Shown: positions 1 to 8,134, numbered from the stretch's first letter. The stretch: 8,402 nt of DNA from Anaerolineales bacterium (GCA_026415275.1 JAOAHK010000037.1:1-8402); one strand, 5' to 3'. Notes: generated by a model from the sequence alone, not told the origin. Program-made: numbers and translations.

Positions 1-52
1 GTTGCAGTTGCTCGAGGGTTTGGGCGATCCATTGGGTGTGTTCGGCATTCAT
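1..52 (-). CDS. Possible 5' end of a leftward gene, cut by the window edge
   Basis: On the minus strand an ATG at 52 opens a frame that stays open to the window edge (17 codons, beginning MNAEHTQWIAQTLEQL). The amino-acid mix and the helix-like TQWIAQTLEQLQ segment look protein-like, whereas two of the three plus-strand frames here hit stops by base 93 and the third reads poorly. The same frame is open upstream back to a TAG at 124-122, so a TTG start at 70 is also possible. The ATG lacks a clear Shine-Dalgarno sequence and lies just after a 9-bp inverted repeat. I do not recognise the product. It could be the start of the next leftward gene or chance coding. Confidence 0.3.
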   Translation of the reverse strand, partial: MNAEHTQWIAQTLEQLQ

Positions 53-79
53 ACCCCAATTGTAAAACAAAATTGGGGT
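53..79. repeat. Perfect 9-bp inverted repeat (hairpin)
   Basis: ACCCCAATT (53-61) and AATTGGGGT (71-79) are exact reverse complements separated by 9 nt. The hairpin touches the candidate minus-strand ATG at 52. It could be a translational control hairpin, an operator or a terminator. No T-run follows on either strand, so a standard intrinsic terminator is not supported. Confidence 0.5.
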
Positions 80-126
80 TGTGTGCGGCGTGAGCGGGAT
101 GGGTGTGATCGAATCTGTTTTCTAAC

Positions 127-171
127 AACCTCCGGCAGGTTGCCTGATCTGAGATCAACCTGCGGGAGGTT
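127..171 (-). terminator. Operon-end hairpin downstream of metA
   Basis: Arms AACCTCCGGCAGGTT (127-141) and AACCTGCGGGAGGTT (157-171) pair at 14 of 15 positions. Inside the loop GATCT (146-150) and AGATC (152-156) are also complementary. The hairpin begins 14 nt after the metA stop codon, so it is placed to end the leftward metA operon. The reading after the stem (GTTAGAAAACAG on the minus strand) is not T-rich, so it may act as an RNA 3'-end stabiliser or a U-less terminator instead. Nearly the same stem recurs at 4102-4140 behind the other operon. Confidence 0.6.
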
Positions 172-185
172 AAGGTCTTAATTCG

Positions 186-1124
186 CTAAAAATCGGTGTA
201 GATTCCTTTGGGAATCTGGTTCAAATCGTAGGGAGTTACCTGATATACATAATAATTTAGCCAATTGGTGTAGAGCAAGTTCGAGTGACCACGCCAGCGT
301 ACGACTGGAACTTCATTGGGATCATCGTTGGGAAAATAGTTCTTGGGTATATCAATGGGTAGTCCTTTGCTCAAATCGCGTTCGTATTCACTTTTGAGGG
401 TTAGGGGATCGTATTCAGAGTGTCCGGTCACAAAGATATGACGCCCATCTTTGGTTGCTACAATGTAAATGCCGGCTTCATCTGATACGGAAAGAATTTC
501 CAAATCGGATACTTTTTCTATATCTTCACGGCGAATTTCGGTATGCCGCGAATGGGGGGCATAGAAGACATCGTCGAAACCGCGCAGGAGTTTTGCTGTG
601 CGGATTAGCGGACGATGTTCGAACACTCCGAACATCTTACGCGGTAAGGGATATTTAGGTATCCTATAACGATGATACAAACCCGCTTGGGCGCCCCAAC
701 ACAGATAGAAGGTTGATTCGACACACTCTTCTGCCCAGTTCATGATATCCACAAGTTCTTGCCAGTAATCCACTTCTTCAAATTCCATTTGCTCCACTGG
801 TGCGCCAGTGATGATCAACCCGTCAAACTTGCGAGATTGCACCTGATCGAACGTTTTATAGTGATTGAGCAGATGCTCTGCAGATGTGTTTTTGCTCTCA
901 TGAGTTGCTGTGTGCAAGAGGGTGATCTTCACCTGAAGGGGGCTGTTGCCAATCAGGCGAAGAAGTTGCGTCTCAGTGGCGACTTTTGTGGGCATCAAAT
1001 TCAGAATCGCTAGTTCAAGGGGACGGATGTCTTGATGTAAGGCACGCTCTTCGCCCATGACGAATATGTTTTCTTTTTGCAGGATTTCACGGGCGGGAAG
1101 GGTGGAGGGGATAATGACGGGCAT
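186..1124 (-). CDS. metA: Homoserine O-acetyltransferase (MetA family)
   Basis: Transfers an acetyl group from acetyl-CoA to L-homoserine, giving O-acetylhomoserine for methionine synthesis; cytoplasmic. The 312 residues match the MetA family in length (E. coli about 309) and numbering. The nucleophile Cys142 lies in YLCWGAQAG, and the family His235 and Glu237 lie in TGHSEYD. Residue 111, in GAPVEQMEF, is Glu. In this family Glu111 goes with acetyl-CoA and Gly111 with succinyl-CoA, so despite the usual 'succinyltransferase' label this enzyme should be acetylating. That fits the adjacent O-acetylhomoserine sulfhydrylase. The ATG at 1124 is preceded by GGTAGGTGA. It is the last gene of the rrf2-cysK-metY-metA operon, 53 nt after metY. 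A seven-codon frame (1152-1129) overlaps its ribosome binding site. No damage seen. Confidence 0.95.
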   Translation of the reverse strand: MPVIIPSTLPAREILQKENIFVMGEERALHQDIRPLELAILNLMPTKVATETQLLRLIGNSPLQVKITLLHTATHESKNTSAEHLLNHYKTFDQVQSRKFDGLIITGAPVEQMEFEEVDYWQELVDIMNWAEECVESTFYLCWGAQAGLYHRYRIPKYPLPRKMFGVFEHRPLIRTAKLLRGFDDVFYAPHSRHTEIRREDIEKVSDLEILSVSDEAGIYIVATKDGRHIFVTGHSEYDPLTLKSEYERDLSKGLPIDIPKNYFPNDDPNEVPVVRWRGHSNLLYTNWLNYYVYQVTPYDLNQIPKGIYTDF

Positions 1125-1177
1125 TGCTTCACCTACCTTTTCTTGTGTGCATGGTTTATCCTAAGAGTCACGAATGC

Positions 1178-3440
<2,263 letters not shown>

Positions 3441-3446
3441 TATCAA

Positions 3447-3453
3447 CCTCTTT
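3447..3453 (-). promoter_or_regulatory. Ribosome binding site that decides the cysK start
   Basis: AAAGAGG on the minus strand ends six nt before the ATG at 3440 but directly touches the TTG at 3446. This spacing supports initiation at 3440. Confidence 0.6.
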
Positions 3454-3494
3454 CTGCTTGTCAGTGTGTTTAAGATCGAACGAGCACGGTGTCT

Positions 3495-3959
3495 TCAGAT
3501 TCCGGCACCTTCGATCAAAGCTTCATCAAAGACCTCACCACGTTTGACTGGCTCGCCGCGAAATGCAATACTAAGACTCGTCTGATCGAACAATTGGGCG
3601 ATCTCGTTGCGGATAATGAGGAAAAGACGGCGAAAGCGACAAGTGGCTTCTAAGGGGCAAGCGCGGTAATGACTAATCGATACACAGGCAATGGGTGCTA
3701 ACAAGCCATCGAAGTGACGCACAATCTCACCGATGAAGATTTCATCAGGGCTTTTTGCCAAAAGGTAGCCACCGTTTTTGCCTGGTAAGCTGGTAACCCA
3801 ACCCTTAGCTTTGAGATCAAGCATTATGTGTTCCAAAAAGCGTTTGGGAATCGCATTGCGTTGTGCCATCTGGCGGATTGATACAGGTTGACTCCCATAA
3901 TTCTCAACTAGGGTCATCAATGCTCGCAATGCGTAATCACATTTCTTAGAGACTTTCAT
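3495..3959 (-). CDS. Rrf2/IscR-family transcriptional regulator, probable Fe-S sensor
   Basis: A 154-residue DNA-binding protein of the Rrf2 family (IscR, NsrR, CymR, RirA). The N-terminus MKVSKKCDYALRAL is the classical family start. A winged helix-turn-helix follows, with VSIRQMAQRNAIPKRFLEHI (about 26-45) as helix-turn-helix and GKNGGYLLA (60-68) as the wing. Three cysteines, Cys92, Cys101 and Cys107, fall where IscR and NsrR hold their iron-sulfur cluster, although the spacing here is x8 and x5 instead of x5 and x5. CymR, the cysteine regulator of Bacillus, lacks these cysteines, so this protein is closer to the cluster-binding branch. The frame continues upstream to a TTG at 3983, but that is only about 5 nt after the predicted transcription start, so the ATG at 3959 is chosen; its Shine-Dalgarno (GAG/AGG) is weak. 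It heads the cysK-metY-metA operon and probably regulates it and itself. Confidence 0.88.
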   Translation of the reverse strand: MKVSKKCDYALRALMTLVENYGSQPVSIRQMAQRNAIPKRFLEHIMLDLKAKGWVTSLPGKNGGYLLAKSPDEIFIGEIVRHFDGLLAPIACVSISHYRACPLEATCRFRRLFLIIRNEIAQLFDQTSLSIAFRGEPVKRGEVFDEALIEGAGI

Positions 3960-3976
3960 ACCTAGCTCGAATATAT

Positions 3977-3993
3977 ACGACAAAATTAGTCGT
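3977..3993 (-). promoter_or_regulatory. Near-palindromic operator, IscR type 1-like
   Basis: On the minus strand ACGACTAATTTTGTCGT is a 17-bp near-palindrome: the 8-nt half-sites match at 7 of 8 positions about a central T. It overlaps the predicted +1 (about 3988), just downstream of the -10 box, a classic repressor position. The core GACTAATTTTGTC differs at one position from the E. coli IscR type 1 core as I recall it (GACTRWWWYAGTC). Binding by the adjacent Rrf2 protein is inference. Confidence 0.6.
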
Positions 3994-3994
3994 G

Positions 3995-4022
3995 ATTATA
4001 AATTGAATGAATGCCAGGTCAA
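3995..4022 (-). promoter_or_regulatory. Sigma70-type promoter of the rrf2-cysK-metY-metA operon
   Basis: On the minus strand TTGACC (4022-4017) is followed after 16 nt by a perfect TATAAT (4000-3995). The predicted transcription start near 3988 gives a leader of about 29 nt to the ATG at 3959. This is too short to hold an SAM, T-box or other riboswitch, so regulation should be by protein binding. No comparable promoter is evident in the short gaps before cysK, metY or metA. Confidence 0.75.
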
Positions 4023-4101
4023 GTGAATTTTTATCCAAAAGACTCCCCCATTTCTTGGTGATTTTGTATGATAGCGCTGGCGAGACTAGACTCCTAAATT
4101 G

Positions 4102-4140
4102 AACCTCCCGCAGGTCATCTTGTCCATCCTGTGGGAGGTT
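4102..4140 (-). terminator. Operon-end hairpin downstream of leuD
   Basis: Arms AACCTCCCGCAGG (4102-4114) and CCTGTGGGAGGTT (4128-4140) pair over 13 positions with one G-T wobble and a 13-nt loop. It lies 31 nt after the leuD stop and upstream of the rrf2 promoter, so it separates the two leftward operons. As with the hairpin at 127-171, no T-run follows. The stem sequence is almost the same as that one, and both are flanked by GTCTTAATT (4159-4167 and 175-183). Confidence 0.6.
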
Positions 4141-4171
4141 ATTCAATCGTTGATGAAAGTCTTAATTATTG

Positions 4172-4666
4172 TTAGTGTTGCCGTTCTTCTATTAGCCTTT
4201 TGCGCGTATAAGCAATTAATCCACCCGCATCGATAATCGCCTGGCGGGTAGCAGGCAAGGGAACAATTGGAAAACGCTTACCCTTGCTATGGTTAATCAC
4301 TTCTGTGTCGGTTAATTCTAGTTCATCCCCCTCTGCAGCATCGATACTGGGACAGATGACGAGCCGTAATCCAAGATTGACGGCGTTTTGGAAAAAGATG
4401 CGCGCAAAACTTTTCGCAACTACCATGAGTTCCCAACCCTTTAGAGCGGACACAGCTTGTTCACGAGAGGATCCACAGCCGAAATTTTCACCTGCGACGA
4501 TGATGCTGTTAGGTGGAATTTGCCCCGTGTTGAGTTTATTATTCAACGGATAATCCGCAAAGGCGTATTGGGGGGTTTCATTGGGTAGGACGGTCGCCAT
4601 AAAACGACCAGGATAGATATGGTCGGTTGATATATCATCACCAAGGACAAGAACCACGTTCGGCAT
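4172..4666 (-). CDS. leuD: Aconitase-superfamily hydro-lyase, small subunit (LeuD type)
   Basis: Swivel-domain subunit that pairs with the large subunit just upstream to form an isomerising hydro-lyase of the isopropylmalate isomerase, homoaconitase and dimethylmaleate hydratase group; cytoplasmic. At 164 residues it is the short, archaeal-type LeuD. GDDISTDHI (9-17) and GCGSSRE (63-69) are the family motifs. The substrate-specificity loop after PGR reads FMAT (22-25). From memory, methanogen homoaconitase has YLRT here, where Arg contacts the extra carboxylate, and isopropylmalate isomerase has YLVY; neither matches. STDHI also resembles true aconitase (TTDHI). The ATG at 4666 has AAGGAG six nt upstream, overlapping the leuC stop codon, which suggests translational coupling. 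It is the last gene of its operon. The symbol follows family resemblance only; hacB, dmdB or an aconitase-like role are possible. Confidence 0.85.
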   Translation of the reverse strand: MPNVVLVLGDDISTDHIYPGRFMATVLPNETPQYAFADYPLNNKLNTGQIPPNSIIVAGENFGCGSSREQAVSALKGWELMVVAKSFARIFFQNAVNLGLRLVICPSIDAAEGDELELTDTEVINHSKGKRFPIVPLPATRQAIIDAGGLIAYTRKRLIEERQH

Positions 4667-4676
4667 TTAAGTCTCC

Positions 4677-5990
4677 TTACGAGAGGTTTTCTTGAATCGG
4701 AAGGTCGAGGGTGCGGGGATCGGTGATGACTCCAGTAAGAGCACTGGCGGCTGCAACCGCTGGGGAGCATAGATATACCTCGGAATTAGGATTGCCCATG
4801 CGCCCTTTGAAATTACGGTTGGTAGTGGATAAGCCCCGTTCACCGTCGCCAAGAATTCCTTCATGCACGCCTAAGCAAGGCCCGCAACCCGGGTTCATTA
4901 CCACAGCCCCGGCTTCCAACAGATCCTTGATGTAGCCCAAGTCAAGGGCTTGGTGATAAATGCGATAGGAAGCTGGGAAGACCAACATGCGAACGGTACG
5001 GGCGATCTTTTTACCGCGCAGAATTCGCGCCGCTATTTCAATATCCTCAAGCCGACCATTGGTACAAGATCCGATCATGACTTGATCGATTGGTAACCCA
5101 AAAGCCTCTTCAACAGGCTTGACGTTATCAACCATATGCGGAAAAGCTACCATTGGGGCCAAGGTTGAGACATCCAATTCCACGATCTCGGCATATGTAG
5201 CATCGGGGTCAGGATATACATCGAGATTGAGGTCGGTAATTCCACACTCTTCGCGCAGATAACGGATAGTTTCTTGATCCGGTGGCACGATCCCGCTCGT
5301 GGCTCCAGCTTCGATTGCCATATTGCATAGGGTCAATCTTCCCGAAGTGGGTAAGCGGCGAATGGTATCTCCATGAAACTCTAGCACTTTGAAATTTGCC
5401 CCTTGCGCGGTGATTTTGCCAATCAGAGCCAGGATTACATCTTTGGCGCTGACAAACGGCGGAATCTTTCCTGTGATAATGACCTTGACCGTTTCGGGGA
5501 CTTCAACATTCAGCACTCGACCCAATGTCCAAACACTGGCCATTTCAGTTGCCCCGATGCCGAAGGCGAAGGCACCGAGCGCGCCGTGAGTTGTCGTATG
5601 GCTGTCGGTGCCAACAACTACATATCCAGGCAAGACATAACCTGATTCAGCTAGCACTTGATGGCAGATCCCTCCTTCGTCCCCGCGTATATCATGAAAC
5701 TTTTGAATTCCTTGTTCGCGCACAAATTGGCGGATCTTTTTTTGATTGGTGGCGGTTTTGGCGCTCTCGGCTGGAACACGGTGATCAAAGATGATTGCCA
5801 GCTTAGATGGATCCCATACTTTTGCTTCTAAACCTGTACCTTTGAAGATCTCTTGAAATTGATTGATAACTAATGCTGTGTTTTCATGCGACATGGCTAA
5901 ATCCACACGCGGTTCCAACACCTCACCAGGGCGAACACTCGCTCGATCTGTCGCTCTGGCTAGGATTTTTTCTACGATTGTCATTCCCAT
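4677..5990 (-). CDS. leuC: Aconitase-superfamily hydro-lyase, large [4Fe-4S] subunit (LeuC type)
   Basis: Catalytic large subunit that holds the iron-sulfur cluster and moves a hydroxyl between neighbouring carbons of a di- or tricarboxylic acid. The protein is 437 residues. Cluster ligands Cys309 (GSCTNGR), Cys369 and Cys372 (NPGCGPCLG) are all present, as is the active-site GTDSHTTTHGALGAFAFGIG segment (127-146). The sequence follows the archaeal LeuC/AksD/DmdA-like branch, not the about 470-residue E. coli LeuC. The frame also opens with GTG at 5993, but GGAGG (6002-5998) is seven nt before ATG 5990 and only four before the GTG; an ATG at 5984 is 13 nt away. It follows the lyase gene by 15 nt counted from this start and precedes leuD by 10 nt. 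Substrate is open: isopropylmalate, citrate, homocitrate, citramalate/methylmalate or dimethylmaleate chemistry are all known in the group. Confidence 0.85.
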   Translation of the reverse strand: MGMTIVEKILARATDRASVRPGEVLEPRVDLAMSHENTALVINQFQEIFKGTGLEAKVWDPSKLAIIFDHRVPAESAKTATNQKKIRQFVREQGIQKFHDIRGDEGGICHQVLAESGYVLPGYVVVGTDSHTTTHGALGAFAFGIGATEMASVWTLGRVLNVEVPETVKVIITGKIPPFVSAKDVILALIGKITAQGANFKVLEFHGDTIRRLPTSGRLTLCNMAIEAGATSGIVPPDQETIRYLREECGITDLNLDVYPDPDATYAEIVELDVSTLAPMVAFPHMVDNVKPVEEAFGLPIDQVMIGSCTNGRLEDIEIAARILRGKKIARTVRMLVFPASYRIYHQALDLGYIKDLLEAGAVVMNPGCGPCLGVHEGILGDGERGLSTTNRNFKGRMGNPNSEVYLCSPAVAAASALTGVITDPRTLDLPIQENLS

Positions 5991-5997
5991 CACACTA

Positions 5998-6002
5998 CCT
6001 CC
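5998..6002 (-). promoter_or_regulatory. Ribosome binding site that decides the leuC start
   Basis: GGAGG on the minus strand lies just after the stop codon of the lyase gene (6008-6006) and seven nt before the ATG at 5990. It favours that ATG over the GTG at 5993. Confidence 0.6.
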
Positions 6003-6005
6003 AAA

Positions 6006-6932
6006 TTAGTTCATCAACGGATCTGGATACTTTTTTTCTAAAACACATGGGGGCAAGTAAATTTCTTCCATAGCACGATAATCCCCTATCCCGACAAATT
6101 GGGTAAACTCTTCGAAGGAAGAGATCCATTGAGTTTGTCCGGCTAAAATACCTGTCGGTGATTTTCGGAGAGCAGCAAAAAATTCCATCAGGGCGCGGTG
6201 GGCAACCAAGATGGAAGCAACCGGAATTGATACTCTTCCAACCCCCATCTTCGCCAGCTCCGGAATCGGCACCAATTCGGTCTTGACTCCTGTTATGCCA
6301 TCCATTAAGTTGACCGATAAGGGTCCGCCTAACCTTTGAACAGCGGTCTCGATTTCCACTCGGGTGTGAATGCCATCAATAAATGCAAGATCGGCGCCGG
6401 CTGCCAGATAGCGATTGCAACGCTCGATGGCAGCCTCAAAACCTTCTACAGCATAGGCATCGGTGCGGGCATTGATCAAAAAGTCTGGGTCGAGGGCGTT
6501 CCGAACGTCGACCACAGCGCGAATTTTCCCTTCCATCTCTTCGCATGGGATAACTTCTTTTCCGGCAAGGTGCCCACATCGTTTCGGAAAGACCTGGTCC
6601 TCGATATTTACCCCAGCAGCGCCCATTTGGATAACTCGTCTCACGTTATCCGCTGTGTTTATGGCGTTGCCGCCCCCAGTGTCTAAATCCGCCATCACCG
6701 GAATGTCAACGGCTTGAACAATGTTTGCGGTTATATCGAGAATGTCTTTCATTTGCATCAGTCCAACATCTGGTTTGGATAGAAAAGAGGCTGCCAATCC
6801 AAACCCAGAGACTTGCACCGCTTCAAACCCCGCTATTTCGATGACTTTGGCGGACAAGGCATCGTGACAGCCGGGCACGACTACTGCGCGTCGTTCCATG
6901 ATGGCTTTACGCAGATTAGCAGATTTTTTCAT
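6006..6932 (-). CDS. Isocitrate lyase/PEP mutase-family carbon-carbon lyase (methylisocitrate or dimethylmalate lyase-like)
   Basis: A Mg-dependent TIM-barrel lyase that should split a 2-hydroxy-3-carboxy acid into a 2-oxo acid and a carboxylate. The 308 residues match the short PrpB/dimethylmalate lyase branch, not the 430-residue AceA. Visible are the SGFGLAA loop (42-48), Asp55, the metal-binding Asp82 and Asp84 (ADLDTGGG), the catalytic loop K117-R-C119-G-H121 within EDQVFPKRCGH, and Arg156 (NARTD). The catalytic Cys marks a true lyase and argues against phosphonopyruvate hydrolase, PEP mutase or oxaloacetate decarboxylase. One difference: where PrpB has PEA (Glu188), this protein has IDG (Asp186). 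It lies 26 nt after the dehydrogenase gene and just before the leuC-like gene; GGGAG precedes the ATG at 6932. Candidate substrates are 2-methylisocitrate, isocitrate and 2,3-dimethylmalate; none can be chosen from sequence alone. Confidence 0.85.
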   Translation of the reverse strand: MKKSANLRKAIMERRAVVVPGCHDALSAKVIEIAGFEAVQVSGFGLAASFLSKPDVGLMQMKDILDITANIVQAVDIPVMADLDTGGGNAINTADNVRRVIQMGAAGVNIEDQVFPKRCGHLAGKEVIPCEEMEGKIRAVVDVRNALDPDFLINARTDAYAVEGFEAAIERCNRYLAAGADLAFIDGIHTRVEIETAVQRLGGPLSVNLMDGITGVKTELVPIPELAKMGVGRVSIPVASILVAHRALMEFFAALRKSPTGILAGQTQWISSFEEFTQFVGIGDYRAMEEIYLPPCVLEKKYPDPLMN

Positions 6933-6958
6933 TTCTCTCCCATCTTGTTGATTCGCAT

Positions 6959-8077
6959 CTATAATTTTTCGGCGATCGCTTTAGCCATCTCGAGGGTTGA
7001 ATGGCTTCCTCCCATATCATAGGTTCGCACACGCCCTTCAGCAATGACGGAGGCGACCGCAGATTCAAGACGTTGAGCTTTTTCGAACTCCCCCAGCCAA
7101 TCAAGCATCATTTTCGCTGAGAGAATGGTTGCGATTGGGTTGACTTTGTACTGACCAGCATACTTGGGTGCGGAACCATGCGTCGGTTCAAATACGGCTA
7201 ACTTCTCACCGATGTTGCCTGAGCATCCAAAACCTAATCCCCCAACCATTTGGGCGCATAAATCTGAGATGATGTCGCCATATAGATTGGGGGCAACTAA
7301 GACATCGTAGTTCAGAGGATTTTTTAAGAGCCACATACAAATTGCATCAACGTTGGCTTCCTCCCACTGGATTTCAGGATAGTCTTGCGCTACTTCGCGC
7401 GCAGCCTGTAAAAATAGTCCATCAGAAGCCCGCACAACATTGGCTTTGTGGATGATGGTGACTTTTTGGCGTTTATTTTTCCGAGCAAACTCAAAGGCGG
7501 CGCGCACGATACGCTGAGAACCTTTGCGCGTGTTGATCTTGCAAGAAAGGGCATATTGATCACCCAATAGTCCCTTAAATGGAGCAAAATTTGGGGAGTG
7601 CTTGGCTATCACATCGTGAATGTCTGTAGGGACAGGAGAAAATTCCACACCAGCGTATAAATCTTCGGTGTTTTCGCGGAAAACGACCAGATTGATATTC
7701 TCTTTATAATTAAGTGGGTTGCCAGTGTAAGCTTTGCAGGGCCTGAGGCAGATGAATAAATCAAATAATTGGCGCATGCGAACGATTGGGGAGCGATAGA
7801 CTAAACCTTTGCCTTGCAACTCAGGGATTAATTCGGCTTCAGCAGCATCGCTTGGTTTTGAGGTGATCGCGCCAAAAAGCGCGGCATCAACGGTCTTTAG
7901 GAGTTCAACGGTGCGTTGGGGAAGGGGGTCGCCTTCTCTACACCAAAACTCCCAGCCTATATCACCATGAAGGATTTCAGCGTCAAAATCTAGGTGCTCG
8001 AGAACAATTTGCGCGGCTTCCAGAACATCAACTCCAATACCATCCCCAGGCAACCATGCGATGCGGTATTTTGCCAT
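6959..8077 (-). CDS. Isocitrate/isopropylmalate dehydrogenase-family enzyme, probably NADP-isocitrate dehydrogenase-like
   Basis: Oxidatively decarboxylates a 2-hydroxy-3-carboxy acid to a 2-oxo acid; cytoplasmic. It has 372 residues, the short length of this family. By alignment to E. coli Icd, substrate residues Ser96, Arg102, Arg112 and Arg134, catalytic Tyr141 and Lys211, and metal residues Asp244, Asp268 and Asp272 are kept. Ser96 (RSPIVRMRQ) is the isocitrate-type residue; Icd Asn115 is Ile98 here. In the cofactor site HGSAPKYAGQ, Lys305-Tyr306 match Icd Lys344-Tyr345, and Tyr353 matches Tyr391, favouring NADP; Icd Arg395 is Gly. Isopropylmalate dehydrogenases normally have an acidic residue at the Lys305 position. 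First gene of the four-gene operon, with AAGGAA upstream of the ATG at 8077. Homoisocitrate, isopropylmalate, methylmalate or tartrate dehydrogenase remain possible. Confidence 0.87.
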   Translation of the reverse strand: MAKYRIAWLPGDGIGVDVLEAAQIVLEHLDFDAEILHGDIGWEFWCREGDPLPQRTVELLKTVDAALFGAITSKPSDAAEAELIPELQGKGLVYRSPIVRMRQLFDLFICLRPCKAYTGNPLNYKENINLVVFRENTEDLYAGVEFSPVPTDIHDVIAKHSPNFAPFKGLLGDQYALSCKINTRKGSQRIVRAAFEFARKNKRQKVTIIHKANVVRASDGLFLQAAREVAQDYPEIQWEEANVDAICMWLLKNPLNYDVLVAPNLYGDIISDLCAQMVGGLGFGCSGNIGEKLAVFEPTHGSAPKYAGQYKVNPIATILSAKMMLDWLGEFEKAQRLESAVASVIAEGRVRTYDMGGSHSTLEMAKAIAEKL

Positions 8078-8104
8078 CTCATCATTCCTTTCTGCTATGG
8101 GTAA

Positions 8105-8134
8105 GTTTAGACATTGCGTTCTCTAAACATTGCG
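8105..8134 (-). repeat. Inverted plus direct repeat in the dehydrogenase leader
   Basis: GTTTAGA (8105-8111) and TCTAAAC (8122-8128) are perfect reverse complements 10 nt apart. ACATTGCG occurs at 8111-8118 and again at 8127-8134, a 16-nt period close to 1.5 helical turns. The block lies between a TAAAAT box (8144-8139, minus strand) and the start codon of the dehydrogenase, so it could be an operator or a leader hairpin of that operon. No regulator is identified. Confidence 0.45.

Noticed and set aside
3960..3983. Longer N-terminus of the Rrf2 regulator from a TTG at 3983
   Set aside because: The TTG would be about 5 nt from the predicted transcription start, has no ribosome binding site, and adds residues absent from the family, which begins MKVSKKxDYAL.
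4041..4093. Direct repeat AGACTCC near the rrf2 upstream region
   Set aside because: Only seven bases, two copies, no symmetry or link to the promoter; expected by chance.
3946..4146. Minus-strand 66-codon open frame between leuD and rrf2
   Set aside because: It starts inside the operon-end hairpin, runs through the rrf2 promoter and operator, and ends inside the regulator gene. Its composition shows no domain. Best read as non-coding.
3988..4171. Riboswitch or T-box upstream of the sulfur operon
   Set aside because: The promoter leaves only about 29 nt of leader before the ATG, too short for such elements.
4172..5990. Homoaconitase of the lysine (aminoadipate) pathway
   Set aside because: The loop Arg expected in homoaconitase small subunits is Ala24 here, no homocitrate synthase or other lysine gene is nearby, and the dehydrogenase has an isocitrate-type Ser96.
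6006..6932. PEP mutase, phosphonopyruvate hydrolase or oxaloacetate decarboxylase
   Set aside because: These members lack the catalytic Cys of the KRCGH loop, which is present here.
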